Shown here piece by piece: positions 17,871-25,559 of a stretch of DNA of 38,206 nucleotides (position 1 is the stretch's first letter; the number at the start of each line of letters is the position of its first letter). Source of the stretch: Spirochaetia bacterium (GTDB taxonomy: Bacteria; Spirochaetota; Spirochaetia; Sphaerochaetales; Sphaerochaetaceae); contig CAAGIP010000201.1 of the NCBI GenBank assembly GCA_900769955.1, positions 1 to 38,206 of the forward strand, given 5' to 3'. The position numbers and the translations under genes are program-made. The notes under the pieces were generated by a model, which saw nothing but the letters and a program-made list of their open reading frames with translations, ran no database searches and had not been told where the DNA came from.

Positions 17871-18875
17871 TCAGAGGGAATTAATCTTATCCGGTGTCGG
17901 GGCAACCTGCGTGAGATTGACCTTGGTCGTCACGGTGAAGCGGGGAGCTTCGGGGACAGGGGCTGCCACACGGGTGCGTACCTGCGTGATGACGGGTATT
18001 GCAGGAACTCTTTCAGTCACCTTTACTGAAGGAACATCCAATGCCGGTGAGGAGGGACGGAACATCGAGATGATGTAGGAAAGGAGGTATCCTGCAACCT
18101 CATCGGTTGCTGCAGTGTAAGCGGCTTCACTCATACGCTCAGCGAAGCGGAGGTAGACGCTGCCTTCACTGATCCTGTATGTGAACTTCTCCCTGACGCT
18201 TTCGTCAAGCAGTGCGAAGAAATCAGTGATCACTGATCTTCTGATAGCCTCTGAGTAAGTCACTGTTATGCCGTCCCTGTCTGCAGTGAGAACTGCCTCA
18301 GCACCCTTGAAGGAAACGGTCTTCGTGTAAGCCTTCTCAAGTCTTTCCGCATACATGACGGGGTTATAGCTCATTGTGAGCATGTCAACCTGTGTGTAGG
18401 AGCCGACAATTCCCTTTGCATCCCTGAGAGCATCGTAAACTGCAATCTCGCCTTCAGACAGGTTAGTGATGGTATCTGTATCTGATGTATAAACTATTTC
18501 GGCAGCAGTTCCTGAGGAAAGAGTATACCTTGCAGTTGTCGTGTACACTGTAAGATCCGCGTCTCCTGTTTTTGCAAGAACGGCACCGTCAAGGAGGTAG
18601 AGTGCGGGCTTATCATAGCCTACCACTGCCAGCAGTGAGTTAGGATAGACAGTCATGGTGAGTGTGTCAGACATGAACTCGCTTTCCCATTCTCCTGTCT
18701 GTATGATGTATCCATCCCTTGTCATCATCGTTAGGGCATCAACCCTGACTCCGAAGGGATCATATACATAAAGTGAGTCATAGTCACCGCTGGAGAAGAA
18801 CATGGGCCCCGCAAACAGTGAAAGTGACAGTGTGAAGAGTGTTATGACAGTCAGTAAAAGCTTTTTCCTTCTCAT
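17871..18875 (-). CDS. Secreted FecR-domain-like protein
   Basis: A 334-residue protein with a signal peptide (MRRKKLLLTVITLFTLSLSLFAG). Residues about 80-150 read like a FecR beta-helix (LLDGAVLAKTGDADLTVYTT, then LSSGTAAEIVYTS and LSEGEIAVYDALRD). The C-terminal 70 residues are rich in Pro, Val and Thr (VPAIPVITQVRTRVAAPVP). There is no adjacent TonB receptor or sigma factor, so it is not a classical iron-signalling FecR; in spirochaetes such FecR-like proteins are mostly uncharacterised envelope proteins. GGAG lies about 8 nt before the ATG. Function unknown. Confidence 0.7.
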   Translation of the reverse strand: MRRKKLLLTVITLFTLSLSLFAGPMFFSSGDYDSLYVYDPFGVRVDALTMMTRDGYIIQTGEWESEFMSDTLTMTVYPNSLLAVVGYDKPALYLLDGAVLAKTGDADLTVYTTTARYTLSSGTAAEIVYTSDTDTITNLSEGEIAVYDALRDAKGIVGSYTQVDMLTMSYNPVMYAERLEKAYTKTVSFKGAEAVLTADRDGITVTYSEAIRRSVITDFFALLDESVREKFTYRISEGSVYLRFAERMSEAAYTAATDEVAGYLLSYIISMFRPSSPALDVPSVKVTERVPAIPVITQVRTRVAAPVPEAPRFTVTTKVNLTQVAPTPDKINSL

Positions 18876-18946
18876 ATTAAACTCCGTCTATCCTGAACTT
18901 AAATCTTACCACAGTGTCAGGATATTAAAAAGGGTGTTTTGTCATC

Positions 18947-19705
18947 CTACAGCGACAAATCGAAATGGTGGGCATTGTAAATATGCTCGCGCGTAAGCTT
19001 ATCGATGTGTGAAAGCTCGCTGATTACAGGCTTGAGACGGGCCCTGATATTTGTCTGGTCATAGGGACATACCGGCTTTATGACCGGAAGGTCATACACC
19101 TCTGCAAGCCTTTTAGTGACGCTTTCATGGACCTCTATGAGGGGCCTTATTATGTGAAGCTTTCCGTCGAAGAACTCCTGAACCGGAAGCATCGTGGCAA
19201 AGGATGCCCTGAAGCAGAGGTTCATCATCGTGGTTTCGACGAGATCATCGAGATGGTGTCCCATCGCGATGAGCTTCACGTCATTCTTATCGGCATATTC
19301 AAAGAGGATCCTTCTCCTGTTCCTTGAGCAGAGATAGCAGTTGAATTCTCCCTTAAATGAGGATGGAAACTGGTTTTCATCCATTATCTCAAACTCGATT
19401 CCCAGTGTCTCGAAGTACTCCCTGAGCATGGCTTTATGTTCGTCATCGATCGGATGCTCGATCCAGTTTATCATCAGTGCCCTGAGCTTATACTTCACGG
19501 GAAGCCATCTGAGGCGGAGTGAAAGAGCAAGCGCAAGTGCAAGGGAATCCTTGCCACCTGAGACTGCAAGCAGGACTTCGTCCCCTTCCTTTATCATGCC
19601 GTAGCGGTTGATCGCCTTACCGGAGGCCTTGACGAACCTCATCACCCAGGGAGGGATGTCTCCCGCCACCAGATCCTTATATGAGAGTTTTTCAGAACTG
19701 TCCAT
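18947..19705 (-). CDS. TtcA-family tRNA 2-thiolation protein
   Basis: An ATP-pyrophosphatase of the TtcA/TtuA group, which adenylates a tRNA base and inserts sulfur (s2C32 for TtcA) using a 4Fe-4S cluster. The PP-loop is LLAVSGGKDSLALALAL (about residue 47). The CxxC expected for cluster binding is CYLCSRNRRR (about 123), and CPYDQTNIR near the C-terminus supplies the third cysteine. 252 residues fits TtcA. I start at the ATG at 19705, which overlaps the HD gene stop by 14 nt and has GGGAGA upstream; an earlier in-frame start at 19753 would extend far into that gene. TtcA and other 2-thiolation specificities are not separable by eye. Confidence 0.85.
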   Translation of the reverse strand: MDSSEKLSYKDLVAGDIPPWVMRFVKASGKAINRYGMIKEGDEVLLAVSGGKDSLALALALSLRLRWLPVKYKLRALMINWIEHPIDDEHKAMLREYFETLGIEFEIMDENQFPSSFKGEFNCYLCSRNRRRILFEYADKNDVKLIAMGHHLDDLVETTMMNLCFRASFATMLPVQEFFDGKLHIIRPLIEVHESVTKRLAEVYDLPVIKPVCPYDQTNIRARLKPVISELSHIDKLTREHIYNAHHFDLSL

Positions 19706-20954
19706 TTCCAATAATCTCCCTGACATACGTCCTGTCCACGAAGGACGGGGCATAGAGTCCTATCATTCTGAGGGAAGCGGAAAACTGCTTTTCCACATCC
19801 TTCGTAAAGAGCTTTGTTACCTGTGAGAAGGGTTCAAGTGTCCCGTCGTCATTGAGTATGTTCATGTCCGCTTCAAATGAGATCGGCTCGGGAATGTCCA
19901 CTATGACCTCATGGCGCTTAAGGGCGGGATACTTCTTCTTCAGCTTTTCATATATCCTGTCTTCGGCTGTAAAGCGGGAATAGATGTCGGATGTGACGGG
20001 GCGGAGGAGCGTTTCACCATCCCACGGCGCTTCCCAGACACGGGAAAAGAGTGCATTGTCCCTGACCCTGGTTATGAGTGAGAGCGGTTCATAGTCAGAG
20101 TGGGTGAGGGCAAGTGAATCGAATTCCCCATCATCGATGAAGTAAAGATCCTCAACGGTGATGACTCCGTCCCTTATAGCCGAAAGCAGTGCTTTTTTTA
20201 TCATGCATGTCGCGCTCCTGACTCCGCGGTGCCAGTATACATTCGCATACATGAGGTATTTGGAAAATAGCAGGTGCTCAAGGGTGGTGTAGGCATCACG
20301 CTCCAGTGCAAGCTTTCCGTCGATGAGGTGGAGCCTTGAAATAATGTATCCGTTGTTCTGGTTTCCGTAGGGAACGCCGCAGAAGAAGGCATCCCTGTTG
20401 AGGTAATCGAGCTTGTCAGGATCGAGTGCGCCTGAGAGGATGTGACGGTAAACGGCAACTTCCTCACCCGCGGCTCTGTTCTCATCTATGATTGCGACTG
20501 TTTCCTCGGGATCTGCTCCTGCGTTTATGATCGCATTTCTCAGTACGGCATCATTCATGATGACATCCCCTGCCAGTTCCTCATGTTCCCTTATCGAGAG
20601 CTCCTTAAGGGAGTGGGCGTAGGGAAAGTGTCCTATGTCGTGAAGAAGACATGCCGCAAGAAAACTCCTCATTCCCCGTACAGTGTACGGTACGGTGCTG
20701 TTTTCCAGTGTCTGGATCAGTATCTGACGTCCGATGTGGTAAACACCGAGACTGTGGTTCAGCCTCGTGTGGACGGCACCGGGATAGACACGGCAGGTGG
20801 GACCGTTCTGTTTTATCCTGTCCAGCTTCTGGAATGCAGGTGTTTCGGTAATCGCCTTGATGGACTTATCCATCATGATGTCGTTCCAGAGCGGATCGCG
20901 CCATGCCAGGACGAAGCCTTCCGTGATGTTAAGCAGCAGTTCTCTTTTGTTCAC
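19692..20954 (-). CDS. HD-domain phosphohydrolase, dGTPase/YwfO-like
   Basis: A cytoplasmic metal-dependent phosphohydrolase. The HD motif runs HTRLNHSLGVYHIGRQIL, then CLLHDIGHFPYAHSLKE, then HEELAGDVI, and a later Asp in LDPDKLDYLNRDAFFCG; this arrangement and the N-terminal FQKLDRIKQNG are typical of dGTP triphosphohydrolase-like and YwfO-like proteins. The true substrate is not determined. The start is uncertain: I prefer the GTG at 20954 (MNKRELLLNITEG); an in-frame TTG at 20996 would place 14 extra residues across the promoter region. It is coupled to the TtcA-like gene by a 14-nt overlap. Confidence 0.85.
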   Translation of the reverse strand: MNKRELLLNITEGFVLAWRDPLWNDIMMDKSIKAITETPAFQKLDRIKQNGPTCRVYPGAVHTRLNHSLGVYHIGRQILIQTLENSTVPYTVRGMRSFLAACLLHDIGHFPYAHSLKELSIREHEELAGDVIMNDAVLRNAIINAGADPEETVAIIDENRAAGEEVAVYRHILSGALDPDKLDYLNRDAFFCGVPYGNQNNGYIISRLHLIDGKLALERDAYTTLEHLLFSKYLMYANVYWHRGVRSATCMIKKALLSAIRDGVITVEDLYFIDDGEFDSLALTHSDYEPLSLITRVRDNALFSRVWEAPWDGETLLRPVTSDIYSRFTAEDRIYEKLKKKYPALKRHEVIVDIPEPISFEADMNILNDDGTLEPFSQVTKLFTKDVEKQFSASLRMIGLYAPSFVDRTYVREIIGNGQF

Positions 20955-20981
20955 GTGAATAAATTTATCATAATCATATCT

Positions 20982-21016
20982 TTGACAAAAGGCCAAAATG
21001 GTAAATAATGATTTCC
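20982..21016 (+). promoter_or_regulatory. Promoter of the small secreted protein gene, leaderless spacing
   Basis: TTGACA (20982-20987), 16-nt spacer, AATAAT (21004-21009), then 7 nt to the ATG at 21017. The complement contains TTGTCA (20983-20988), a possible -35 box for the divergent HD gene, with TAAATT 15 nt further on; that second promoter is less convincing. Confidence 0.5.
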
Positions 21017-21379
21017 ATGAGAAGGCTTGCCGTGTTACTGCTTTTCATCTTCATGACATCATCCCTGATGGCCGGTTACGGAAGAGACCGGGACATCGGA
21101 GTGCTCTGTGATGTCTCAGAAGACAGCGCTGAGGAGAGGGTGGTTTCCTTCTTTCTTAAGGAGTATTCCCTTGAGAATCTGGAAGCTCATGTGGCACCTG
21201 AACTTCTTTCTGCATTCACGAGGCAGTATGGCACAATGCTCTCAGAGACCCTTCCTTTTCGAAACATCCTGCTTTCAATGGGGGATGGATATATAAAGAT
21301 AAAGGACACCGCAAAGGGTGTCCTCCTCGATGTGTTTTACACTGATGATGGCCTGATCACCTCGATAGGCATCAGATGA
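21017..21379 (+). CDS. Small secreted protein of unknown function
   Basis: A predicted exported protein of 120 residues: MRRLAVLLLFIFMTSSLMAG is a good signal peptide, and about 100 mature residues follow without a known domain. I use the ATG at 21017 because it gives a standard n-region and sits 7 nt after a -10 box; an in-frame ATG at 21008 would overlap that box. The 3' end overlaps pepF by 8 bp, and the pepF terminator hairpin lies inside this coding sequence. Confidence 0.65.
   Translation: MRRLAVLLLFIFMTSSLMAGYGRDRDIGVLCDVSEDSAEERVVSFFLKEYSLENLEAHVAPELLSAFTRQYGTMLSETLPFRNILLSMGDGYIKIKDTAKGVLLDVFYTDDGLITSIGIR
21287..21324 (-). terminator. Terminator of pepF operon inside the convergent gene
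   Basis: AGGACACC (21303-21310) and GGTGTCCT (21317-21324) form a perfect 8-bp stem with a 6-nt loop. Read on the minus strand it is followed by TTTATCTTTATAT, a usable tail, about 50 nt after the pepF stop. The hairpin is also codons of the small secreted protein. Confidence 0.6.
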
Positions 21380-23141
21380 GTTTTTCAAGCTCACTCAGAA
21401 GTTCATCAAAACGTTTTACGGCACTGTCTACACCTGCAGGTGAGGACATATCCACGCCTCCTGTCTTAAGTGATTCGATCGGGTAGCGGGAGCCGCCGCT
21501 TTTAAGGAATGAGAGGTAATCATCCCTTTCCTTATCACCTCCGTTCAGGACCCTGTCGGAAAGTGCGATCGCGGCACTGATTCCCGTTGCATATTTGTAA
21601 ACATAGAATGCCCTGTAGAAGTGCGGGATCCTGAGACCTTCGAGGTCGCTTACATCCTCAAACTCCATTCTCGGACCGAAGTAGCTTTCAAGCAGGCCGC
21701 GGTATGTCTTTCTGAGGAAGTCAACGGTTGCAACCTCTCCTCTTTCAACCGCTTCATGGACGAGAAGTTCGAACTCTGCGAACATCGTCTGTCTGAATAG
21801 GGTACCCACCATACCTGCAAGTTCATTAGCGATGATGAAGGCCCTGGTCTTCTCATCTTCCGTTGTGGAGAGCAGGTACCTTGCCAGCAGCTGTTCATTG
21901 AAGGTTGAAGCGACTTCCGCTTCAAAGATTGTGTAGTTATAGTGCATGAACGGGTTTGACTTCACGCTGTAATAGGAGTGCATTGAGTGTCCGCCCTCAT
22001 GGATCAGGGTGAAAACTGAGTTGAGAACATCCTCGTTGAAGTTCGTGAGGATATACGGATTTCCGGTATAGCACCCTGCTGAGAAGGCTCCGCTGCGCTT
22101 TCCGTCGTTTTCATACCTGTCGACCCAGCGTTCGGTGGTAAGACCCTTCACAAGTGTTTCCTGATACTCTTTCCCCAGCGGTTCCACTGCCTTTTCTATG
22201 AGTGCGACCGCTTCATCATATGTGTGTCTGGAAGGAACATCTTTCACGAGGGGCACATAGACATCCCAGTGCTTAAGCTTATCCTTCCCGAGCATCCTTG
22301 CCATGAGGTCGTAGTAGCGGTGGAGGACAGGGAAACCCCTGTGGACGCTTTCGATAAGATTGCGGTAGACGCTCTCGGGGACGTTATCAGGGAAGAGGGC
22401 AGCTTCAAGTGATGATGAGTAGCCGCGTGCCCTGGCCTGGAAGATGTCCTGGTTCACGCTTCCTTCATAGAGCCTTGCGATAACATGCTGATGTGTTTCA
22501 AAGCCGGAATAGAACTTCAGATATGCTTCCTTTCTCACATTCTCATCAGTGTCCCTGATAAGGCTCATGTAGCTGGACTGTGTAAGCTTTCTTCCATTCA
22601 CTTCACCGAACTCAAGATCCACATCGGCAAGGTCGTGGAATGCCTTCTGGCATGCACCGGATGCTTCCGCATTGAGGCTGAGGATCCTTTCCTCTGCCTT
22701 TGAGAGAGTGTGTTCTCCCGCTCTGATGATCTTTGAGATGAAAACCCTGTATTCAGCGGCCCTCTCTTCTGAAAGAAATGAGTCGAGAACTGATCTGTCA
22801 AGGCTCAGCAGCTCCGGCTCAAACCAGGAAAGAGCCTGCATAAGGCGGGCTTCAAGGTTTGAGGCAAGTCCTGCCAGCTCCTGATTTTCCCCGTCGGCAC
22901 CGTCTGTTTCAAAACGGAGGAAGGCATAGCTTGCGATTCTTTCCGCCTCGATTTCAGTTTCCTTCATGAGCGTGAGGAGCTCATAAAGGGTGTCAGGACC
23001 TTCACTGAGCCTTCCGTTATATGCTGCAAGGGCAGGTACTGCCGCAGAAACCTTTTCATAGCGGCTTCTGAAATCCTCAGTACCGGTGCACAGAGCCTCC
23101 AGATTCCAGGTGTTTTCCGTTTTCTGTTCACTTCTTTTCAT
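21372..23141 (-). CDS. pepF: Oligoendopeptidase F
   Basis: A cytoplasmic M3-family zinc metallopeptidase that trims oligopeptides. The 589-residue protein has the M3 zinc motif in FTLIHEGGHSMHSYYS (HEGGH at 381-385), with the third ligand Glu in YTIFEAEVASTFNE about 25 residues later, and the family stretches SAGCYTGNPYILTNFNED and GRKLTQSSYMSLIRD. AAGGAA lies 7 nt before the ATG, inside the end of rdgB (14-nt overlap). Confidence 0.96.
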   Translation of the reverse strand: MKRSEQKTENTWNLEALCTGTEDFRSRYEKVSAAVPALAAYNGRLSEGPDTLYELLTLMKETEIEAERIASYAFLRFETDGADGENQELAGLASNLEARLMQALSWFEPELLSLDRSVLDSFLSEERAAEYRVFISKIIRAGEHTLSKAEERILSLNAEASGACQKAFHDLADVDLEFGEVNGRKLTQSSYMSLIRDTDENVRKEAYLKFYSGFETHQHVIARLYEGSVNQDIFQARARGYSSSLEAALFPDNVPESVYRNLIESVHRGFPVLHRYYDLMARMLGKDKLKHWDVYVPLVKDVPSRHTYDEAVALIEKAVEPLGKEYQETLVKGLTTERWVDRYENDGKRSGAFSAGCYTGNPYILTNFNEDVLNSVFTLIHEGGHSMHSYYSVKSNPFMHYNYTIFEAEVASTFNEQLLARYLLSTTEDEKTRAFIIANELAGMVGTLFRQTMFAEFELLVHEAVERGEVATVDFLRKTYRGLLESYFGPRMEFEDVSDLEGLRIPHFYRAFYVYKYATGISAAIALSDRVLNGGDKERDDYLSFLKSGGSRYPIESLKTGGVDMSSPAGVDSAVKRFDELLSELEKLI

Positions 23142-23739
23142 TACTGTTTTCCTTTATTATATCCTTAATTAACAGATTCATTTTCCTGACTGCCTTGCCC
23201 CTGTGTGAAAGCATGTCCTTCTCTTCCGGATTGAGGGCAGCCGCACTTTTTCCCGTATTTCCCATTATGAAAACAGGGTCATAGCCGAAACCATGTTCAC
23301 CTGTTCCGCTCTCAGCGATAAAACCCTCTGCAGTCTCCTCGATGATATACACCCTGTCGGGAGAGAGCATGAGCACCAGTGCGCATACGAAACGGGCACT
23401 CCTGTCACTGACACCTTCCATTTCCCTCAGGAGCATCGCATTCTTCTCACTCTGTGGCAGTACCCTCTCAGGCGTATCCCCGTATCTGCTTGTGTGTATG
23501 CCCGGTCTTCCTCCGAGTGCATCTACTGCAAGGCCTGAGTCATCCGCAAGAACCGGAGCCTTTACTTTATCATAAAGGGCGTTTGCCTTGATAAGTGCAT
23601 TTTCAATGAAGCTATTTCCGTTCTCATCGGGATTGAAAATAATCCCGTCTTCCTTCGGAAGCCTGACGGTAACGCCGTCAAGAAGCCTCATCATCTCTTC
23701 CTTCTTGTGTTCATTTGATGATGCGAAATACAGTGTCAT
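23128..23739 (-). CDS. rdgB: Non-canonical purine NTP pyrophosphatase (RdgB/HAM1)
   Basis: Removes dITP, dXTP and ITP from the nucleotide pool. Typical features are LYFASSNEHKKEEMMRLL at the N-terminus, FIENALIKANALY, VLADDSGLAVDALGGRPGIH (about residues 65-84), HGFGYDPVFI (about 149) and the end MLSHRGKAVRKM. 203 residues is the standard length. It begins inside the stop of the alpha/beta hydrolase gene (4-nt ATGA overlap) and ends inside pepF. Confidence 0.96.
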   Translation of the reverse strand: MTLYFASSNEHKKEEMMRLLDGVTVRLPKEDGIIFNPDENGNSFIENALIKANALYDKVKAPVLADDSGLAVDALGGRPGIHTSRYGDTPERVLPQSEKNAMLLREMEGVSDRSARFVCALVLMLSPDRVYIIEETAEGFIAESGTGEHGFGYDPVFIMGNTGKSAAALNPEEKDMLSHRGKAVRKMNLLIKDIIKENSNEKK

Positions 23740-25043
23740 TCAGACACCTCCTTAAGAAATGTGTTTACTGCTTCAAGGATCACCGGACTTACGGTTTCAC
23801 CGATGAGTCCGTATTCCGATGAGAGTCCGGTCACGGCACTCTGCATGAGATGGTTGATGCCTTCCGGTTCGAGATATTCATATTCCGCTCCCGACTCATT
23901 CAGGGCATTGACAAGAGGTTCCCTGTTCAGTTCTGCAGATACCTGAGTGTCCTTTGTGCCTATGATCGCAAGGACCGGACACTTCACGCGGGAAAGGTAA
24001 GTGGCGGGATCGAGCTCGATGAATTTCTTATACCAGGGATCGGAAAGTGCGCTTACTGTGGCGGCAGCCGATGGCCCTGCTATCTGTGCCATGTACTGAA
24101 CCGCATTGTCAGTATCCCCTGCAATCACGAAGTCATAAACATATGAAAGGACCATGAGAACTGTGTCGATGACTGAATCAGGTGTTCCTGCTGCCCTAAG
24201 GGCAGTCCTGTTCTGATCAAGGAGAATGACCCTGCCGCTTACCGCAGGAGGAGCAAGCAGGATGAGTGCGGAAATATCATCACGTCCAGATGCAATTGCC
24301 GGTGCGATTATTCCACCTTCCGAGTGTCCTAGCAGTATTATTCTTTCAAAACCCAGTTCCCTGGCTTTTCCGATCTCTGCTTCTGTGTCGGCTGCAAGGT
24401 CCAGAGTTGTCATGCCTGATGCGGATCCCGTGCTTTTCCCAACTCCGCGGTCATCAAAGCGGAGGGTGGCAAAGCCTGCACTGACGATCGAATCGGAGAG
24501 AACCCTGAATGTTCTGTGATTTGCTATATTGCTGTCCCTGTCCTGAAGACCTGAACCGGAGATGAAGATAACACAGATATCCGTGGCTTTTTCAGGAAGT
24601 GTAAGCGTACCGGCAAGCACTGCTCTGTCAGCTGAGGTTACAAATACTTCCTCTTCCGTAAAGTCCGGTCTGTTCTTCTCCTGAGGTCTCTCATAGTATG
24701 AGCTGCTGTCGTATGAGACAGTGGAGAATTCAAGTTCCTCAGTGTATCCGTTCTGGGAGAATATAACCTTTCCCGGAAGCTTTCCCATGAAAGTTATTCC
24801 CATTGAGGGAAGGGCATAGCCGTCAATACTTTTCTCAAGCGGAAGGAAGTAAGCCATCTGCTCGGGAATTGTCAGGACAGTTTTACCATCCATTTCCGCA
24901 ATTTCCATATTAATGCCCAGTGCGGAAGGCGCACTCCATACCTTGCTGTCGAAATTGGAATCAATTGCTTCCTGCATGCCTGATGAGAAAACAGGCAAAA
25001 GCAGCAGTATGGCAAGTACTGCCGTGATAATCGTCTTTTTCAT
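23736..25043 (-). CDS. Secreted alpha/beta hydrolase
   Basis: A 435-residue exported serine hydrolase. After a signal peptide (MKKTIITAVLAILLLLPVFSSG) and about 100 residues of unassigned sequence, the alpha/beta fold starts near VFVTSADRAVLAGTLTLPEK. The oxyanion region is ICVIFISGSGLQDRD, the nucleophile elbow is GHSEGG (about residue 245), the acid loop is LAIIGTKDTQVS, and the catalytic His is in EGINHLMQ. It resembles S33/acyl-esterase proteins; the substrate is unknown. It heads the operon with rdgB and pepF. A TATCAT -10 box ends 7 nt before the ATG and no ribosome site is present. Confidence 0.85.
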   Translation of the reverse strand: MKKTIITAVLAILLLLPVFSSGMQEAIDSNFDSKVWSAPSALGINMEIAEMDGKTVLTIPEQMAYFLPLEKSIDGYALPSMGITFMGKLPGKVIFSQNGYTEELEFSTVSYDSSSYYERPQEKNRPDFTEEEVFVTSADRAVLAGTLTLPEKATDICVIFISGSGLQDRDSNIANHRTFRVLSDSIVSAGFATLRFDDRGVGKSTGSASGMTTLDLAADTEAEIGKARELGFERIILLGHSEGGIIAPAIASGRDDISALILLAPPAVSGRVILLDQNRTALRAAGTPDSVIDTVLMVLSYVYDFVIAGDTDNAVQYMAQIAGPSAAATVSALSDPWYKKFIELDPATYLSRVKCPVLAIIGTKDTQVSAELNREPLVNALNESGAEYEYLEPEGINHLMQSAVTGLSSEYGLIGETVSPVILEAVNTFLKEVSE

Positions 25044-25050
25044 GAGATTG

Positions 25051-25056
25051 ATGATA
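25051..25056 (-). promoter_or_regulatory. -10 box of the hydrolase-rdgB-pepF operon, leaderless spacing
   Basis: TATCAT on the minus strand, 7 nt upstream of the hydrolase ATG at 25043, the same hexamer and nearly the same spacing as at mutL. I see no good -35 box 16-18 nt further upstream. Confidence 0.35.
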
Positions 25057-25090
25057 ACTCATATCACGATGGAAATACACCCGTATCGGA

Positions 25091-25126
25091 GGAAAGTGAA
25101 AATGGCGGATATGCTCTATCCGCCAT
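25091..25126 (-). terminator. Stem-loop terminator downstream of a decayed minus-strand frame
   Basis: ATGGCGGATA (25102-25111) pairs with TATCCGCCAT (25117-25126), a perfect 10-bp stem with a 5-nt loop. On the minus strand the tail reads TTTTCACTTTCC. It lies 10 nt after the stop (25136-25138) of the minus-strand frame described next. Confidence 0.55.
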
Positions 25127-25135
25127 CGAGGAATT

Positions 25136-25270
25136 TCAGAAAACTGAATCCTTTATTTGTTTAAAGGGATTATATGGATCTGGGCCTATAAGGGTAATCT
25201 TGCTTACGTCAGGTCTGATGGCACTTGCCTCTCCAGGAAGGTCCAGTGCTATGTCGTGAATTGTAGTTCC
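25136..25270 (-). pseudogene. Possible C-terminal remnant of a lost minus-strand gene
   Basis: The last 40 or so codons of this minus-strand frame read like protein (DLPGEASAIRPDV, then TLIGPDPYNPFKQIKDSVF, then stop) and are followed at once by a terminator hairpin. The frame remains open to about 25396, but beyond about 25270 it is antisense to a different remnant and loses protein character. No family is recognised. Weak evidence; it could be a chance frame. Confidence 0.3.
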
Positions 25271-25297
25271 ATTATAAGTACTAACCTCGGTGCATAA

Positions 25298-25441
25298 AAC
25301 GGTGATGCATTCAGTGCAAAACTTGGAATGAAGTATGGTGAAGGTACGACTGAAACCAAACTTGATATTAATCACAGCTTCCTGCAAAAGCGGCAATCTG
25401 ATTTTCAGGGCAGGACTCTCCTGTGTTATCTGATATTATAA
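25298..25441 (+). pseudogene. Possible C-terminal remnant of an outer-membrane beta-barrel protein
   Basis: After a TAA at 25295-25297 the plus strand reads NGDAFSAKLGMKYGEG, then TTETKLDINHSFLQKR, to a stop at 25439-25441. The alternating polar/hydrophobic pattern resembles the last strands of a beta-barrel or autotransporter-like protein. There is no start codon or ribosome site, but a strong terminator begins 12 nt later, as expected for the tail of a former gene. Confidence 0.35.
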
Positions 25442-25452
25442 AATGACAGTTA

Positions 25453-25491
25453 AACCTCCCTTGCTTCTTTCAGCTGAGGGAGGTTTTCCTA
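25453..25491 (+). terminator. Terminator after the plus-strand remnant
   Basis: AACCTCCCT (25453-25461) pairs with AGGGAGGTT (25477-25485), a 9-bp stem with a 15-nt loop and tail TTTTCCT. It may also serve the minus-strand gene ending at 25560, since T-rich sequence follows on that side too. Apart from this and the two remnants, the 516-nt gap 25044-25559 shows nothing else I can assign. Confidence 0.65.
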
Positions 25492-25559
25492 TGTATCAGG
25501 ATTAATGGGAAAGTGCATTGTTTTCTGCTATGCTGAGTTTTGTTATTCCCCGTGCCGTA

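Noticed and set aside
20955..20996. The upstream TTG as start of the HD-domain gene
   Set aside because: It would place coding sequence over the divergent promoter region and lacks a ribosome site; the GTG at 20954 is preferred, though not proven.
25271..25396. The N-terminal half of the minus-strand frame in the 516-nt gap as part of an intact small gene
   Set aside because: It is antisense to the more protein-like plus-strand remnant, has no ribosome site, and its residues lack the character of the C-terminal part.
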